Assembly: GCF_021442025.1 (NCBI RefSeq)
Contig: NZ_CP090446.1
Span: forward strand, 496,001-560,000
Length of the DNA stretch: 64,000 bases
Direction: 5' to 3'
Source of the DNA: Sphingobacterium sp. SRCM116780
GTDB lineage: Bacteria; Bacteroidota; Bacteroidia; Sphingobacteriales; Sphingobacteriaceae
Part shown: positions 40,537 to 50,835 of the stretch, piece after piece
How positions within the stretch are numbered: position 1 is the stretch's first letter
Layout of the letters: each line of letters begins with the position of its first letter
Position numbers and translations under genes: made by a program
The notes under the pieces: generated by a model
Seen by the model: the letters and a program-made list of their open reading frames with translations, nothing else
Database searches by the model: none
What the model was told of the DNA's origin: nothing

Positions 40537-41229
40537 ATGAAAAAACATATTCCTAACACGATAACCTGCTTAAATCTTTTTAGTGGATGTATTGGAGTCT
40601 TATTTGCGCTAAAGGGTGATTATATGACTGCAGCTTATTGTGTATTAGCATCTGGTATCTTTGATTTCTTTGATGGTATGGTTGCGCGACTGTTACATGT
40701 TAAGTCAACAATAGGAAAGGAGCTGGATTCATTAGCGGATATGATTAGTTTTGGTTTTTTACCAGGTGTCATTCTTTATACCTTATTGACAAAGGTATTT
40801 CCAAATGAACCAATATCCATCGTCGCTTATTTAGGTTTTGTCGTTACTGTTTTTTCAGCCTTAAGATTGGCAAAATTCAATTTGGATGAGCGGCAGACTA
40901 CAGATTTTATAGGCTTAAATACACCTATGAATACATTTTATGTCTTGTCGTTACCTTTTATTGCGCAAAAGTATCCTCAGATAATATTGAATCCTTATTT
41001 TTTGTTAATCAGTATCGCGTTGACAAGTTACCTGTTGATCAGTGAAATTAAGTTGTTTTCGATGAAGTTGTCATCTCTGTCTTGGTCTGAAAATAAATTT
41101 AAATTTATTTTTGTCATTTTAGCTATTACACTTTTTGCTATTTTTCAATTTGTCGCTTTGCCATTAATACTACTCATCTATATTCTTCTTTCTATTGTGC
41201 ATTTTAACTATACAAAAGAAAAAGGTTAA
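40537..41229 (+). CDS. pssA: CDP-diacylglycerol-serine O-phosphatidyltransferase
   Basis: 230 residues, about seven membrane helices. The CDP-alcohol phosphatidyltransferase motif is clear: FDFFDGMVARLLH followed by GKELDSLADMISFG, with its aspartates. NTITCLNLFSGCIG at the start is typical of PssA. It makes phosphatidylserine, the precursor of phosphatidylethanolamine. The gene is convergent with the Hpt gene, 2 bp apart, with no separate terminator. Confidence 0.94.
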   Translation: MKKHIPNTITCLNLFSGCIGVLFALKGDYMTAAYCVLASGIFDFFDGMVARLLHVKSTIGKELDSLADMISFGFLPGVILYTLLTKVFPNEPISIVAYLGFVVTVFSALRLAKFNLDERQTTDFIGLNTPMNTFYVLSLPFIAQKYPQIILNPYFLLISIALTSYLLISEIKLFSMKLSSLSWSENKFKFIFVILAITLFAIFQFVALPLILLIYILLSIVHFNYTKEKG

Positions 41230-41231
41230 AA

Positions 41232-41579
41232 TTATAGTGATTTTTCGTAATGTTCAAGTTCAGTGTATAGCTCTTCGAATTGAGGTTTTAACGAAAGAAA
41301 TTCAATTTGAATGCTATTAATGTCATTCATTTCCTTGGCAAGAAGTTCTATTTTTTGGAGGTGATCTCTCAAATGTGAGGCACCAATATATTCCATTGTC
41401 GGTTTAATATGGTGTGCGGCATCACCTATTCCTTTATAATCTTGTTGCAAAACAGCTTTTTCTAATTTTTCAAAATCTAAAGGAGTTTGAGTACAATATA
41501 GACCAACGAATTGTTTGATCATATCTGAATTACTAAACATATTTTGTTCAATAATCGCGGATTTAATGTGTTTATACAT
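41232..41579 (-). CDS. Histidine phosphotransfer (Hpt) domain protein
   Basis: 115 residues, a single Hpt domain. The phosphorylatable His lies in GDAAHHIKPTMEYIG (about residue 57-58), with the surrounding helices of the four-helix bundle. It would relay phosphate between a hybrid kinase and a response regulator; none is encoded nearby, so it is an orphan. It starts one base after the folK stop, indicating co-transcription. Confidence 0.87.
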   Translation of the reverse strand: MYKHIKSAIIEQNMFSNSDMIKQFVGLYCTQTPLDFEKLEKAVLQQDYKGIGDAAHHIKPTMEYIGASHLRDHLQKIELLAKEMNDINSIQIEFLSLKPQFEELYTELEHYEKSL

Positions 41580-41580
41580 A

Positions 41581-42063
41581 TTATTTATAAATGTGTACGT
41601 CTAATGTATCTTGGCATAATGCTAAGAGCTCTTCGTTGCTCTTTTTTAAAATAGGATGTATATAGCCTGGTGCAATTTCAGCAAGAGGAATCAAGGTAAA
41701 TTTTCGATCTTGAAGATAAGGATGAGGTATTTGAAGGGTCGGTAGATGGATGATTTCAGTTCCATAATATAAAATATCAATATCGATTACGCGAGCACCC
41801 CATTTTTCATGTCTAATTCTTCCAAGTTTATTTTCTATTGTTTGGCAGACTTCAAATACTTCAATAGGACTAAGGCTTGTTTCAATTTCAATTACTTGAT
41901 TTAAAAAGCTGGGCTGATCTTCCCTACCCCAAGCAGCTGTTTCCACTATGGTGGAAGCATTTGTTACTTTTCCAATCAAATTTTCAATCAATTCTTGCGC
42001 CTGATTTAATTGCAATATGCGATGACCAAGATTCGCTCCTAATAAAATGTAGCTACTTTTCAC
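41581..42063 (-). CDS. folK: 2-amino-4-hydroxy-6-hydroxymethyldihydropteridine diphosphokinase
   Basis: 160 residues. YILLGANLGHR, FLNQVIEIETSLSPIEV, GRIRHEKWGARVIDIDILYY and HPYLQDRKFTLIPLAEIAP cover the FolK core including the ATP-binding and pterin-site residues. It transfers pyrophosphate to the pterin in folate synthesis. The start is a GTG (MKSSYILLG); no ATG lies close upstream in frame. It precedes the Hpt gene by one base and is divergent from sppA. Confidence 0.95.
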   Translation of the reverse strand: MKSSYILLGANLGHRILQLNQAQELIENLIGKVTNASTIVETAAWGREDQPSFLNQVIEIETSLSPIEVFEVCQTIENKLGRIRHEKWGARVIDIDILYYGTEIIHLPTLQIPHPYLQDRKFTLIPLAEIAPGYIHPILKKSNEELLALCQDTLDVHIYK

Positions 42064-42176
42064 CTTATAAATATAGAATTTTAGTTAAATAAAATAAAAG
42101 AATTAAAAAATATTTGTAACATTTGTGGTGAATTGAAGACTAATAGGTTAATTTTAAATTTTAGAAAATTTATTTT

Positions 42177-43940
42177 ATGAAATCATTTTTTAAATATGTG
42201 CTTGCTACTGTAACTGGGATCGTGATATCAGCAGTGGTATTATTTATAATAACGTTAGGCATTATTGGAGCAATTGTGAGTTCAGCGTCTTCGGAAAAAG
42301 AAACTGTAGTGAATGATAATTCCATTTTGTATGTTTCTTTTGATCATTCGATTTCAGAAAGAACCGTAGAAAATCCTTTTGGATCATTAGATATCCCTGG
42401 ATATAATATAAAGAATTTGGGTCTGGATGATATTATCGCTCGTATCAAAAATGCAAAGTCAGACAGTAAAATCAAGGGTATTTACATGAATTTAAGTACG
42501 GTATCTACTGGTTTTGCAAGTTTAAAAGAGATTAGGGATGTTTTGTTAGATTTTAAGACTTCAGGTAAATTTATCGTTTCTTATAATGAAAACTATACAC
42601 AAAAGGCTTATTATTTAGCAAGTGTTGCTGATAAAATATATGTCAATCCAGAAGGTGCTATTGATTTTAAAGGATTGGCTAGCTCGACGATGTTTATGAA
42701 AGACGCCTTTGATAAATTTGGTGTTGACATGCAAGTTGTTAAAGTTGGAACCTTTAAAAGTGCTGTTGAACCATTTTTCTTAAATGAAATGAGTCCAGCG
42801 AATCGTTTACAAGTAACTTCTTATTTAGGCAGTATCTATGATACATTTATTCAAGAGATTTCAACTTCAAGAAAAATAACTCCAGATTCATTGAAAAACA
42901 TAGCCAGCAATTATTTGGTTAGAAATTCTGATGATGCTGTGAAATATAAATTGGCAGATGCTAAATTATATAAAGATGAACTTATTGCAGAGTTAAAGAA
43001 AAGAGTAGGTGTAGACGCCAAAGATGATTTGTCCGTTGTCTCCTTGTTAGATTATAAATCAAAAGCTAACGATACGAGTGGAGATGCTAATGTAGCAGTA
43101 TTATATGCCGAGGGAGAAATTGTAGGAGGAGAGGGAGAAACTGGTGAGATTGGGTCTGAAAAGATTTCCAGAGAACTTCGTAAACTACGTGAGGACGATG
43201 ATGTGAAAGCAGTTGTTTTTCGTGTTAACTCACCTGGAGGTTCTGCTTTAGCTTCCGATGTGATTTGGAGAGAAGTTGAATTAACAAAGAAGGTTAAACC
43301 AGTTATTGTTTCGATGGGAGATTATGCCGCTTCAGGTGGGTATTATATTTCTGCTGCAGCGGATTCGATTTTTGCAGAAAATAACACCATTACAGGATCA
43401 ATTGGTGTTTTTGGTGTGATTCCAAATTTTAAAAATCTATTGAATAATAAAATAGGTGTACATTTTGACGGCGTTAAAACAGGTAAATTTTCTGATTTAG
43501 GAATGGTTCCAGATAGACCTTTAACTGCAGAAGAAAGAGATATTATACAGATGGAAGTCAATCATGTGTATCAGACATTTATGAAAAGAGTATCAGATGG
43601 TCGAAAAATCACAATTGCTCAAGTTGATACAATTGGTCAAGGACGTGTCTGGACAGGAAAACAAGCTTTAGAAATTGGATTGGTTGATCGTATTGGTGGA
43701 ATTGAGGATGCGATTAAATCAGCTGCTAAAAAAGCAAAATTAGATAAATATGCAATTAAGCAATACCCAGCTAAAGAAGATCCATTTACCTCTTTCTTAT
43801 CTTCTTCTAAAGAAAAGGTGCAAGTGTGGATGGCGAAGGAACAAATGGGAGAGTTTTATAATTATTTTAATATTATTAAAAATGTTTCAACCCAATCAGG
43901 TATCCAGGCTAAACTGCCTTATACGATTGAAATACATTAA
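42177..43940 (+). CDS. sppA: Signal peptide peptidase SppA, 67K type
   Basis: 587 residues with an N-terminal membrane helix (about 7-32) and two tandem protease domains. The catalytic Lys194 is in VGTFKSAVEPFF of the first domain and the catalytic Ser386 in GDYAASGGYYIS of the second, as in E. coli SppA, where the pair forms the active site. It degrades cleaved signal peptides at the membrane. It ends in a perfect 19-bp terminator. Confidence 0.96.
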   Translation: MKSFFKYVLATVTGIVISAVVLFIITLGIIGAIVSSASSEKETVVNDNSILYVSFDHSISERTVENPFGSLDIPGYNIKNLGLDDIIARIKNAKSDSKIKGIYMNLSTVSTGFASLKEIRDVLLDFKTSGKFIVSYNENYTQKAYYLASVADKIYVNPEGAIDFKGLASSTMFMKDAFDKFGVDMQVVKVGTFKSAVEPFFLNEMSPANRLQVTSYLGSIYDTFIQEISTSRKITPDSLKNIASNYLVRNSDDAVKYKLADAKLYKDELIAELKKRVGVDAKDDLSVVSLLDYKSKANDTSGDANVAVLYAEGEIVGGEGETGEIGSEKISRELRKLREDDDVKAVVFRVNSPGGSALASDVIWREVELTKKVKPVIVSMGDYAASGGYYISAAADSIFAENNTITGSIGVFGVIPNFKNLLNNKIGVHFDGVKTGKFSDLGMVPDRPLTAEERDIIQMEVNHVYQTFMKRVSDGRKITIAQVDTIGQGRVWTGKQALEIGLVDRIGGIEDAIKSAAKKAKLDKYAIKQYPAKEDPFTSFLSSSKEKVQVWMAKEQMGEFYNYFNIIKNVSTQSGIQAKLPYTIEIH

Positions 43941-43956
43941 TTAATGTAAATTAATT

Positions 43957-43998
43957 AAAAAAAGCCTTTTATTATTCGGATAATAAAAGGCTTTTTTT
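43957..43998 (+). terminator. sppA terminator, 19-bp perfect stem
   Basis: Arms 43957-43975 and 43980-43998 are exact complements around a TCGG loop. A and T runs at both ends make it work in either direction. Confidence 0.93.
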
Positions 43999-44051
43999 AT
44001 ATTTATCTGTCCATACTAATAGATAAATAATACTTCACATAAATAATAGAG

Positions 44052-45242
44052 ATGAAAACAGTAGATGATTTAAACTTCGCAGGCAAAAAAGCGTTGATAC
44101 GTGTTGATTTTAATGTGCCCTTAGATGATAATTTTAATATTACAGATGATAATAGAATTCAAGGAGCTGCTCCAACGATAAAAAAAATATTAAAAGATGG
44201 TGGTTCTGTTATTTTAATGTCACACTTAGGAAGACCAAAAGATGGACCAACAGATAAATATTCACTTAAACATATTGTAGCACACTTATCGCAAGTTTTA
44301 GGAGTAGATGTTCAATTTGCAAATGATTGTATTGGCGAAGAGGCTATTGAAAAAGCAGGAAACTTGCAGGCAGGTCAAGTCTTGCTATTAGAAAATCTTC
44401 GGTTTTATAAAGAGGAAGAAAAAGGAGATGTTTCATTTGCTGAAAAATTATCCAAATTAGGGAATGTATACGTGAATGATGCCTTTGGAACGGCACATCG
44501 TGCGCATGCTTCAACTGCTGTTATTGCTCAATTTTTCTCTGGAGCTAAATATTTTGGATATTTAATGGCCGCAGAGATTGGAAATGCCGAAAAAGTGCTG
44601 AATAATGCTGAACGTCCATTTACAGCAATTATGGGTGGGGCTAAGGTTTCGGATAAATTGGAGTTAATTGAAGCACTATTGGATCGCGTTGATAATTTGA
44701 TTATTGGAGGAGGTATGGCTTATACTTTCGTAAAAGCTCGCGGAGGTGAGATCGGAAAATCTTTAGTTGAATTAGATAAATTAGATTTAGCAACTGAATT
44801 GGTGAAAAAAGCAGCTGCTAAAGGAGTTAATTTAGTATTGCCTACTGATGCGCAAATTGCGGATGCATTTTCAAATGATGCAAATGTGTATGATGGTCCG
44901 AATGATCAAATTCCTGCAGATTTACAAGGCTTAGATATTGGAAAAATATCTGGGGAGGCATTTGCAGCTATTATCAGGTCTTCGAAAACAGTTCTTTGGA
45001 ATGGTCCAATGGGCGTTTTTGAATTTGATACCTTTGCGACTGGTACTAGAGCTGTTGCAGATGCTGTTGTTGAAGCGACTAAAAATGGTGCATTTTCATT
45101 AATCGGTGGAGGAGATTCTGCTGCAGCTGTTTCTAAATTTGGTATGACAAAACAAGTCAGTTATGTATCTACTGGTGGAGGAGCTTTATTAGAGTATATG
45201 GAAGGTAAAGTTTTACCTGGTGTAAAAGCAATCCAAGATTAA
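44052..45242 (+). CDS. pgk: Phosphoglycerate kinase
   Basis: 396 residues. [69 protein letters not shown] and [12 protein letters not shown] mark substrate and nucleotide sites in order. It makes ATP from 1,3-bisphosphoglycerate in glycolysis. It is not linked to gap here. Length is standard. Confidence 0.98.
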   Translation: MKTVDDLNFAGKKALIRVDFNVPLDDNFNITDDNRIQGAAPTIKKILKDGGSVILMSHLGRPKDGPTDKYSLKHIVAHLSQVLGVDVQFANDCIGEEAIEKAGNLQAGQVLLLENLRFYKEEEKGDVSFAEKLSKLGNVYVNDAFGTAHRAHASTAVIAQFFSGAKYFGYLMAAEIGNAEKVLNNAERPFTAIMGGAKVSDKLELIEALLDRVDNLIIGGGMAYTFVKARGGEIGKSLVELDKLDLATELVKKAAAKGVNLVLPTDAQIADAFSNDANVYDGPNDQIPADLQGLDIGKISGEAFAAIIRSSKTVLWNGPMGVFEFDTFATGTRAVADAVVEATKNGAFSLIGGGDSAAAVSKFGMTKQVSYVSTGGGALLEYMEGKVLPGVKAIQD

Positions 45243-45267
45243 TAACCAGCATCTAGATAGTGAACAT

Positions 45268-45434
45268 ATAAGGAGGCCTAAAAAGTCCCCTTATACAATA
45301 AATATAGAGAGAAAAACCTTATATAAACGTGAGGTATAAACGCTCTGAGAATCGCAAATTTGAGACAAGAAGTCTATCGTTCTTCAAATATTGCAAAGAA
45401 AAGGGCTTGTACAAACCATTGTACAAGCCCTTTT
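45268..45434. terminator. Two hairpins after pgk; the second a 16-bp bidirectional terminator
   Basis: A first imperfect stem (TATAAGG near 45268 with CCTTATA near 45296) follows pgk. A second, perfect stem has arms 45399-45414 and 45419-45434 (core AAGGGCTTGTACAA) with an ACCA loop. It separates pgk from the convergent gene ending at 45493. Confidence 0.82.
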
Positions 45435-45492
45435 ATGTATTGGTAGCTTTTTAGTGCTCTCTAGAAAAGATTTCCTTTTCTATTTTAAAAGC

Positions 45493-48303
45493 TTAATAGG
45501 TATAATTTAATGTAAATGTAGGCACTACTTTTTGTGTTGCTGTTATATCATTGATGTATGTTGCTTTGAAAGCAGCTTCAAAATCGGGTAAAGGGAAACG
45601 GAAAGCATTAAAATCAACGGATAGCTGTAACCCAAAAGATTTTGGACTTATATTGGATTGGTGATGAATATTTTGATAGTCAGCAAATACTCCTCCTTTA
45701 ATCCTCTTAATATAAGCTAAGCCTCCTATTGCCCAATCAGGATAACTGATTGGGAATCTATAATTTACTAATAAGGTGTTTTTGACTTTTTCGTATTTGT
45801 AATACCCATAACCACTAACTGTAGGAATATCGTTGCTGTATTGGTATTGACCGGTAGCTTTTTGATATCCAAATCTCACTTGGAATCCATGATTGGAGGC
45901 AAAACCTGGTAAGTAAAAGCCACTTCTAATTGAAAATATACTTCCATTCAATTGATTTTCGAATGGAAGATGTCGATAAGTAATACTGAAATTTTGTCCC
46001 CACTGCGGTGTTATATCCATTTTTGATAACATCGCATTTCTATTCCAGTAAATTTGATAAGTCAATGGGAACAATACCTCTGAGTTAAAGTTTTTTAAAT
46101 CTTTGATACTTATATCGTATCGTCGAAGATAAGATGTTGAAAAATTAAACCCTGTACTGTACACATAATTCCGTTTATAAAAAGCGATGGGGATAGCAAT
46201 CTGTCCAGTTACAAGGTGCTCTCTCCAATCAAAGTTCAACGTGCTATCTGCTTTGTTGTTGATTTTAGCTGTTCCGATCTGTCCTTTGTTTTCATATTTT
46301 AAGGTAAACTTAGGGAAGTATTTATTATAATTTACAGCGGCGGAATAGGTTGACTTTTTAATATCGGTATCATATTCGTAGCCTAATACAAATTGTGTTG
46401 TATTGAGAATGTTATTGGATAACCAAAATATGCCTGGTTTAAAGTTATCTAAGCTCTCAAAATTTGTATTGCTTAAAGATAGACTATGAAAATTAAATGT
46501 TCGTGAAAGACCCTTATAAGGAGTTATGCTGTAATGTCTACTTGTGTCGGTAACCGTATAAAATCTATTTTTGCTACTTTGATCGCCATCCGCTAATAAG
46601 CTGCTAGCTGTTTTAGTGCTATTATCAAAAGTTATTTTGGATATTTTATAGCCATTTGATTGGTAGTTGTTGAATAGAATTTCATTTTGTTCCGCATTAT
46701 AGTATGGGTTGAACGCACCAAATGGCACATTGGTTAGTTTATTCAGTACTTTCGATTTTGGCGTATAGTTATATATGTTGTCTATGCCATCATAATGCGC
46801 TTTAAACAAGATATTGTCTTCATTGATATACTGTGGTCTTTCAAATTGTTGGTTTCCCCAGTCTTGTAAAAATGTTAATTTCCCTGAGTCTAAAGCTACT
46901 TCTACAAGATTTGTTCCTTTATCTGAAATGGCAATCGCTATTATTTTTGATCCATCGGCATTAAAAGCAGGTTGTTGTAATAAAATATTGGAACCAATAA
47001 GAACCTTTTTTAATACTTTTTTAGTGGCAATATCAATGAATACGATAGCCGTCTGGTTACTTAGATCAACTTCGATTGTTAATATTTCATGTTTGGTTGG
47101 ATGTAAAATAGGGTAAAAATAACGAGTTTTGGAGCTTATTTGTTCTTGTTTTTTTGTGTCCAAATGATATAAATTGATCACATTATAAGATCTTTTTGTA
47201 TAACGAATGTCTCTTCTTAATTCATCCCATACAATCATATCATTTCTTATATCATAGTTAGGAATAATCTGATTTCCTAATTTTATAAGTGTTGAAATAT
47301 GCTTATTGCTATCTATTTTTATAATTTCAGCTGTTTTGTTTGCTGTTCCAAATAGCGCTAAAATACTCTTGTTTTTATAGCTTTTTGGAAGTAACCAATC
47401 CTGATAATACTTGCTCAGTTTTGGTTCAATGATATCGTATGATTTCGTTGTAATTTTTTCTTCATTTGTTGTCCATTCATTATTCAGATCATGCATAGTT
47501 TTGTTGAACAATTCTCGACCATTGTAACCAGATATTTTCTTTAAGGATCTATTAAAATTGTAAGGGATCAGTCTATTTTTTTGAAGACTTTTGTAGAGGT
47601 CCGGTTCAAAATTTTCCTTAAAATTTTCTTTTAAATTTTTTGTCATAAAATAACCTATCGTATAATAGCTAGGTATTTTATCCGGATAGGAACCCATTAA
47701 ATATTTTTCATATTTATATTTTTTTCCAGACATTTCATTTGCCTTTAATGTCATTTCAAAGGATGGAAGTCTCCCTCTTCCTCCCTTTGAATAGTTCGTT
47801 TCAGTCCATGTTGCATCTCCTTCAAAATACCAAGAAGGTAATGTTAAACCATAAATTGCGAGGGCTAATTGTTCTAGAAAAGGGGCTTTTAATTTACCTG
47901 TCAATTTGTCAAATTGAGCAACATGTCTTAGCTCGTGAAGAGCGAGGTTTGATAACCATTCTTGGTTGCTGGGTTCGGGTGATGGACTGCTGTAGAGCTC
48001 TGATTTTCGAGGCGCAAGTTGAACAAATCCATTCGGTTCGAGTTGTGTATTTTGTAAGATCAACGATATTTTTCTTGGCTTTACTTGCAAATCCCTACTG
48101 TTAATTTTTAAATATTCTTCAATCTGATAGGCTAGGGTAGAGGCTTTTTTTTCCATCTCAATAGGAAAAATAAGGTTAAATTCTGGCCGATCTATTTGGT
48201 GCCATTTTACTGATGGGGGCGCTTGTGTGTCTTCAAAAATCTGACATCTACCCATTTGTAAAGATATAATTAATATGATATATGTTAATATGCAGATTTT
48301 CAT
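45493..48303 (-). CDS. Exported HExxH peptidase-like / beta-propeller / outer-membrane barrel protein
   Basis: 936 residues with a signal peptide ending near GRCQ. Residues about 35-200 look like a gluzincin peptidase: H123-ELR-H127 fits HExxH and WYFEGDATWTE gives Glu161 as probable third zinc ligand. Residues about 280-590 resemble a TolB-type beta-propeller (IVWDELRRDIRYTK, AFNADGSKIIAIA). From about 640 to the end, alternating strands with a terminal FTLNYTY suggest an outer-membrane barrel. Domain calls are by motif and pattern. The family is not named by me; a surface protease is an inference. It is monocistronic. Confidence 0.68.
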   Translation of the reverse strand: MKICILTYIILIISLQMGRCQIFEDTQAPPSVKWHQIDRPEFNLIFPIEMEKKASTLAYQIEEYLKINSRDLQVKPRKISLILQNTQLEPNGFVQLAPRKSELYSSPSPEPSNQEWLSNLALHELRHVAQFDKLTGKLKAPFLEQLALAIYGLTLPSWYFEGDATWTETNYSKGGRGRLPSFEMTLKANEMSGKKYKYEKYLMGSYPDKIPSYYTIGYFMTKNLKENFKENFEPDLYKSLQKNRLIPYNFNRSLKKISGYNGRELFNKTMHDLNNEWTTNEEKITTKSYDIIEPKLSKYYQDWLLPKSYKNKSILALFGTANKTAEIIKIDSNKHISTLIKLGNQIIPNYDIRNDMIVWDELRRDIRYTKRSYNVINLYHLDTKKQEQISSKTRYFYPILHPTKHEILTIEVDLSNQTAIVFIDIATKKVLKKVLIGSNILLQQPAFNADGSKIIAIAISDKGTNLVEVALDSGKLTFLQDWGNQQFERPQYINEDNILFKAHYDGIDNIYNYTPKSKVLNKLTNVPFGAFNPYYNAEQNEILFNNYQSNGYKISKITFDNSTKTASSLLADGDQSSKNRFYTVTDTSRHYSITPYKGLSRTFNFHSLSLSNTNFESLDNFKPGIFWLSNNILNTTQFVLGYEYDTDIKKSTYSAAVNYNKYFPKFTLKYENKGQIGTAKINNKADSTLNFDWREHLVTGQIAIPIAFYKRNYVYSTGFNFSTSYLRRYDISIKDLKNFNSEVLFPLTYQIYWNRNAMLSKMDITPQWGQNFSITYRHLPFENQLNGSIFSIRSGFYLPGFASNHGFQVRFGYQKATGQYQYSNDIPTVSGYGYYKYEKVKNTLLVNYRFPISYPDWAIGGLAYIKRIKGGVFADYQNIHHQSNISPKSFGLQLSVDFNAFRFPLPDFEAAFKATYINDITATQKVVPTFTLNYTY

Positions 48304-49011
48304 TTATTTATGTTTTGTATATGTTATTAATTCTTTGCTTTACTAATTATTTTAGCTTGTTTTTGCAAAATCAACTCTTTTGTTTGTTTAAAATATGTAA
48401 CATAACTATTTATATTATAGTTTGTTATTACTTTTTATTCAATTGATGACTTGTTCAATAAAAATATGTTTTTTATTTCAATTTACACTATTTTATATAT
48501 AGTATTTAATAAAATTATTTTTACTAAATACATCACGATGTTTCGATTATTTCTTAGCTGTATGTATAACTTCATAGGAATACATCGATGAAATTTGGAT
48601 CAGGTTGTTTCAAAAGTTTGTTAGCTAAAAAGGTTAAGCATATTTTTTTATATTTTCTAACAACGCGTTTGATTTATTCTGAAATACGCACAAGTGAGTG
48701 ATTCATTACTTTTGAAATTGTAATAACAAAATTTGTTTCATTAGATTGCGTCCTCTTAATGAAATTGTACACTGTCATAATGTCTTGTTGTGCATTTTCT
48801 AAATATGGGTCTGATGGAATCATAAACTTTTCATTTGCCTAAGAAAGCTTAATTATTTTTAAATATTGGTTACTTCTTATCTGTGATTTTGACGCTTAGA
48901 AATAAGTAATTTTAATTACTATCCAAATAAATTCTTATATTATTTTTAAAAAGACGATTTTTGCATAAATTTTTAAGGCAGCGATGTAGAATATCATAAA
49001 GAAAGGGAGTT
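48304..49011. other. Long AT-rich gene-free region before mgtE
   Basis: About 700 bp without a supported gene. It has to contain the promoter of the minus-strand 936-residue protein gene and that of mgtE, but no clear TAnnTTTG pair was found. A small plus-strand frame at 48588-48701 (37 codons, MKFGSGCFKS start) has no recognisable features. mgtE itself is preceded by AAAGAAAGGGAG, an unusually good Shine-Dalgarno-like sequence for this organism. Confidence 0.5.
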
Positions 49012-50394
49012 ATGGAAGAATTGGAATTGCAGGTAGAACAAATCGAACAATTCATTGAGTCGAAGGATACAGATGGATTGGAAGCATATTTAAATGAGCT
49101 AAATATTTCAGATGTAGAAGCATTAATTGATGAGCTACCTGAGCACGGTCACATATTCCTCGAAACTTTAAATTTAAATCGTGCAGTTAACGTATTTCGT
49201 ATACTGGATTTCCCTACTCAAGAACGTATTTTTAAGAAGCTCTCTGGAACTAAAATCAGTGAATTAATTAATGAAATGCCACCAGATGATCGGACTTCTT
49301 TTTTTAGCGAATTGAAGGACGGAGATGTGGTGAAACAGTTGATTATTTTATTACCTCCAAAAGACCGGAAAGAGGCTCTTTCTTTATTGGGATATCCAGA
49401 AGATAGTGTTGGACGTTTAATGACTCCAGACTACATTACAGTAAAACCTCACTGGAACATTATTCGTATTTTAGAACACATCCGTCGGTATGGAAAAAAT
49501 TCCGAAACAATTGATGTTTTGTACGTGATTGATGCGAGTGGAAAATTAATTGATGATATTCGTATCAAAGATATTTTAATGGCCGATCCCAACGTCGTCG
49601 TTGGTGACCTGATTGATAACCGACTTATTTCTTTAAATGCCAACGATCCACAAGAAGAAGCCGTAAATGTTTTCCGCATGAATAATCGTGTAGCATTGCC
49701 TGTTGTTAATGAACAAGGGATTATGTTGGGAATTGTCACCATTGATGATATTTTATGGGTGGCAAATGAAGAGTACACAGAGGATATGCAGCGATTTGGA
49801 GGAACGGAAGCCTTGGATGAACCTTATATGGATGTTTCTATTGTTAACCTGGTGAAAAAACGTTCAGGCTGGTTAGTTGTTTTGTTTTTTGGTCAATTGT
49901 TAACGGCAACAGTTATTGAGCATTTTGAGCATCAATTGGCGAGCGCTATCATGCTTTTCGCTTTAATGCCACTCATTATATCAAGTGGGGGTAATAGTGG
50001 CTCACAAGCTTCGACATTGATTATTCAAGCAATGGCACTTGGTGAGGTAACACTTGGGGATTGGTGGGGAGTGATGAAAAGAGAATTGTTGTCTGGTTTT
50101 TTATTGGGCTTAATTCTTGGTATTTTAGGATTTGTCCGAATTATGACATGGCAAAGCTTTTCGCACGCTTATGGTGAACATTGGGTTTTGGTAGGGCTGG
50201 TTGTGAGTTTTTCATTAGTGGGGGTTGTGCTTTGGGGTTCCTTAATGGGATCTATGCTCCCCTTTATATTAAGGAAGCTAGGAGCGGATCCTGCTAGTTC
50301 ATCAGCTCCCTTTGTATCGACTTTAGTCGATGTAACAGGTTTGCTGATTTATTTTACATTTGCTACTTTGCTCTTAAAGGGCGTTTTGATCTAA
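49012..50394 (+). CDS. mgtE: Magnesium transporter MgtE
   Basis: 460 residues: an N-terminal helical MgtE_N domain (about 25-125), two CBS domains (about 140-255), then five membrane helices. The pore segment PLIISSGGNSGSQASTLI and the conserved aspartate in FVSTLVDVTGLL match the channel family. In characterised MgtE the cytosolic domains close the channel when Mg2+ is high. It ends 132 bp before the first tRNA-Asn. Confidence 0.96.
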   Translation: MEELELQVEQIEQFIESKDTDGLEAYLNELNISDVEALIDELPEHGHIFLETLNLNRAVNVFRILDFPTQERIFKKLSGTKISELINEMPPDDRTSFFSELKDGDVVKQLIILLPPKDRKEALSLLGYPEDSVGRLMTPDYITVKPHWNIIRILEHIRRYGKNSETIDVLYVIDASGKLIDDIRIKDILMADPNVVVGDLIDNRLISLNANDPQEEAVNVFRMNNRVALPVVNEQGIMLGIVTIDDILWVANEEYTEDMQRFGGTEALDEPYMDVSIVNLVKKRSGWLVVLFFGQLLTATVIEHFEHQLASAIMLFALMPLIISSGGNSGSQASTLIIQAMALGEVTLGDWWGVMKRELLSGFLLGLILGILGFVRIMTWQSFSHAYGEHWVLVGLVVSFSLVGVVLWGSLMGSMLPFILRKLGADPASSSAPFVSTLVDVTGLLIYFTFATLLLKGVLI

Positions 50395-50526
50395 ATGAGA
50401 TAAAAATTATTCTTGTTGGAATCGAGGGAGTTGCAAAAAATGTTTTTAAAATATTTGTAGGATTACAATAATCTTCCGATAATTGCATCACCGAAACGGA
50501 AATTACGCTTCGGAAAATGACCGGAT

Positions 50527-50600
50527 TCCTGAATAGCTCAGCTGGTTAGAGCATCTGACTGTTAATCAGAGGGTCGCTGGTTCGAGCCCAGCTTCAGGAG
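50527..50600 (+). tRNA. trnN: tRNA-Asn (anticodon GTT), copy 1
   Basis: Acceptor TCCTGAA pairs with TTCAGGA. Anticodon stem TCTGA/TCAGA holds loop CTGTTAA with anticodon GTT. The discriminator base is G and CCA is not encoded. All 74 bases are identical to copies 2 and 3. Copy 2 starts 119 bp downstream. Confidence 0.97.
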
Positions 50601-50719
50601 CAAAACGATTTCGTAAAGTTGAAATCGAATCTCAATCAAAAGTCCAGATTGAATACGTAAGAAAATAGAATTTTAAATTCTTAACCAGAAGAAGTGTAGC
50701 AATATATTTCTTGAAAGAT

Positions 50720-50793
50720 TCCTGAATAGCTCAGCTGGTTAGAGCATCTGACTGTTAATCAGAGGGTCGCTGGTTCGAGCCCAGCTTCAGGAG
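50720..50793 (+). tRNA. trnN: tRNA-Asn (anticodon GTT), copy 2
   Basis: Identical to copy 1. It is followed at once by a hairpin (50804-50835). Foreign-looking DNA begins directly after, which makes this copy the likely integration site of the island at 50.8-57.5 kb. Confidence 0.97.
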
Positions 50794-50803
50794 CAATAAC
50801 TAC

Positions 50804-50835
50804 AAAAGGTCTTTTTGAAAAAAAGGCCTTTTTTA
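50804..50835 (+). terminator. Terminator after tRNA-Asn copy 2
   Basis: AAAAGGTCTTTTT and AAAAAGGCCTTTT form a stem with one mismatch, ending in a T run. Confidence 0.75.

Noticed and set aside
50527-50793. Tandem tRNA-Asn copies as an assembly artefact
   Set aside because: The flanks of the two copies differ (119-bp unique spacer and different downstream sequence), so a true duplication is more likely.
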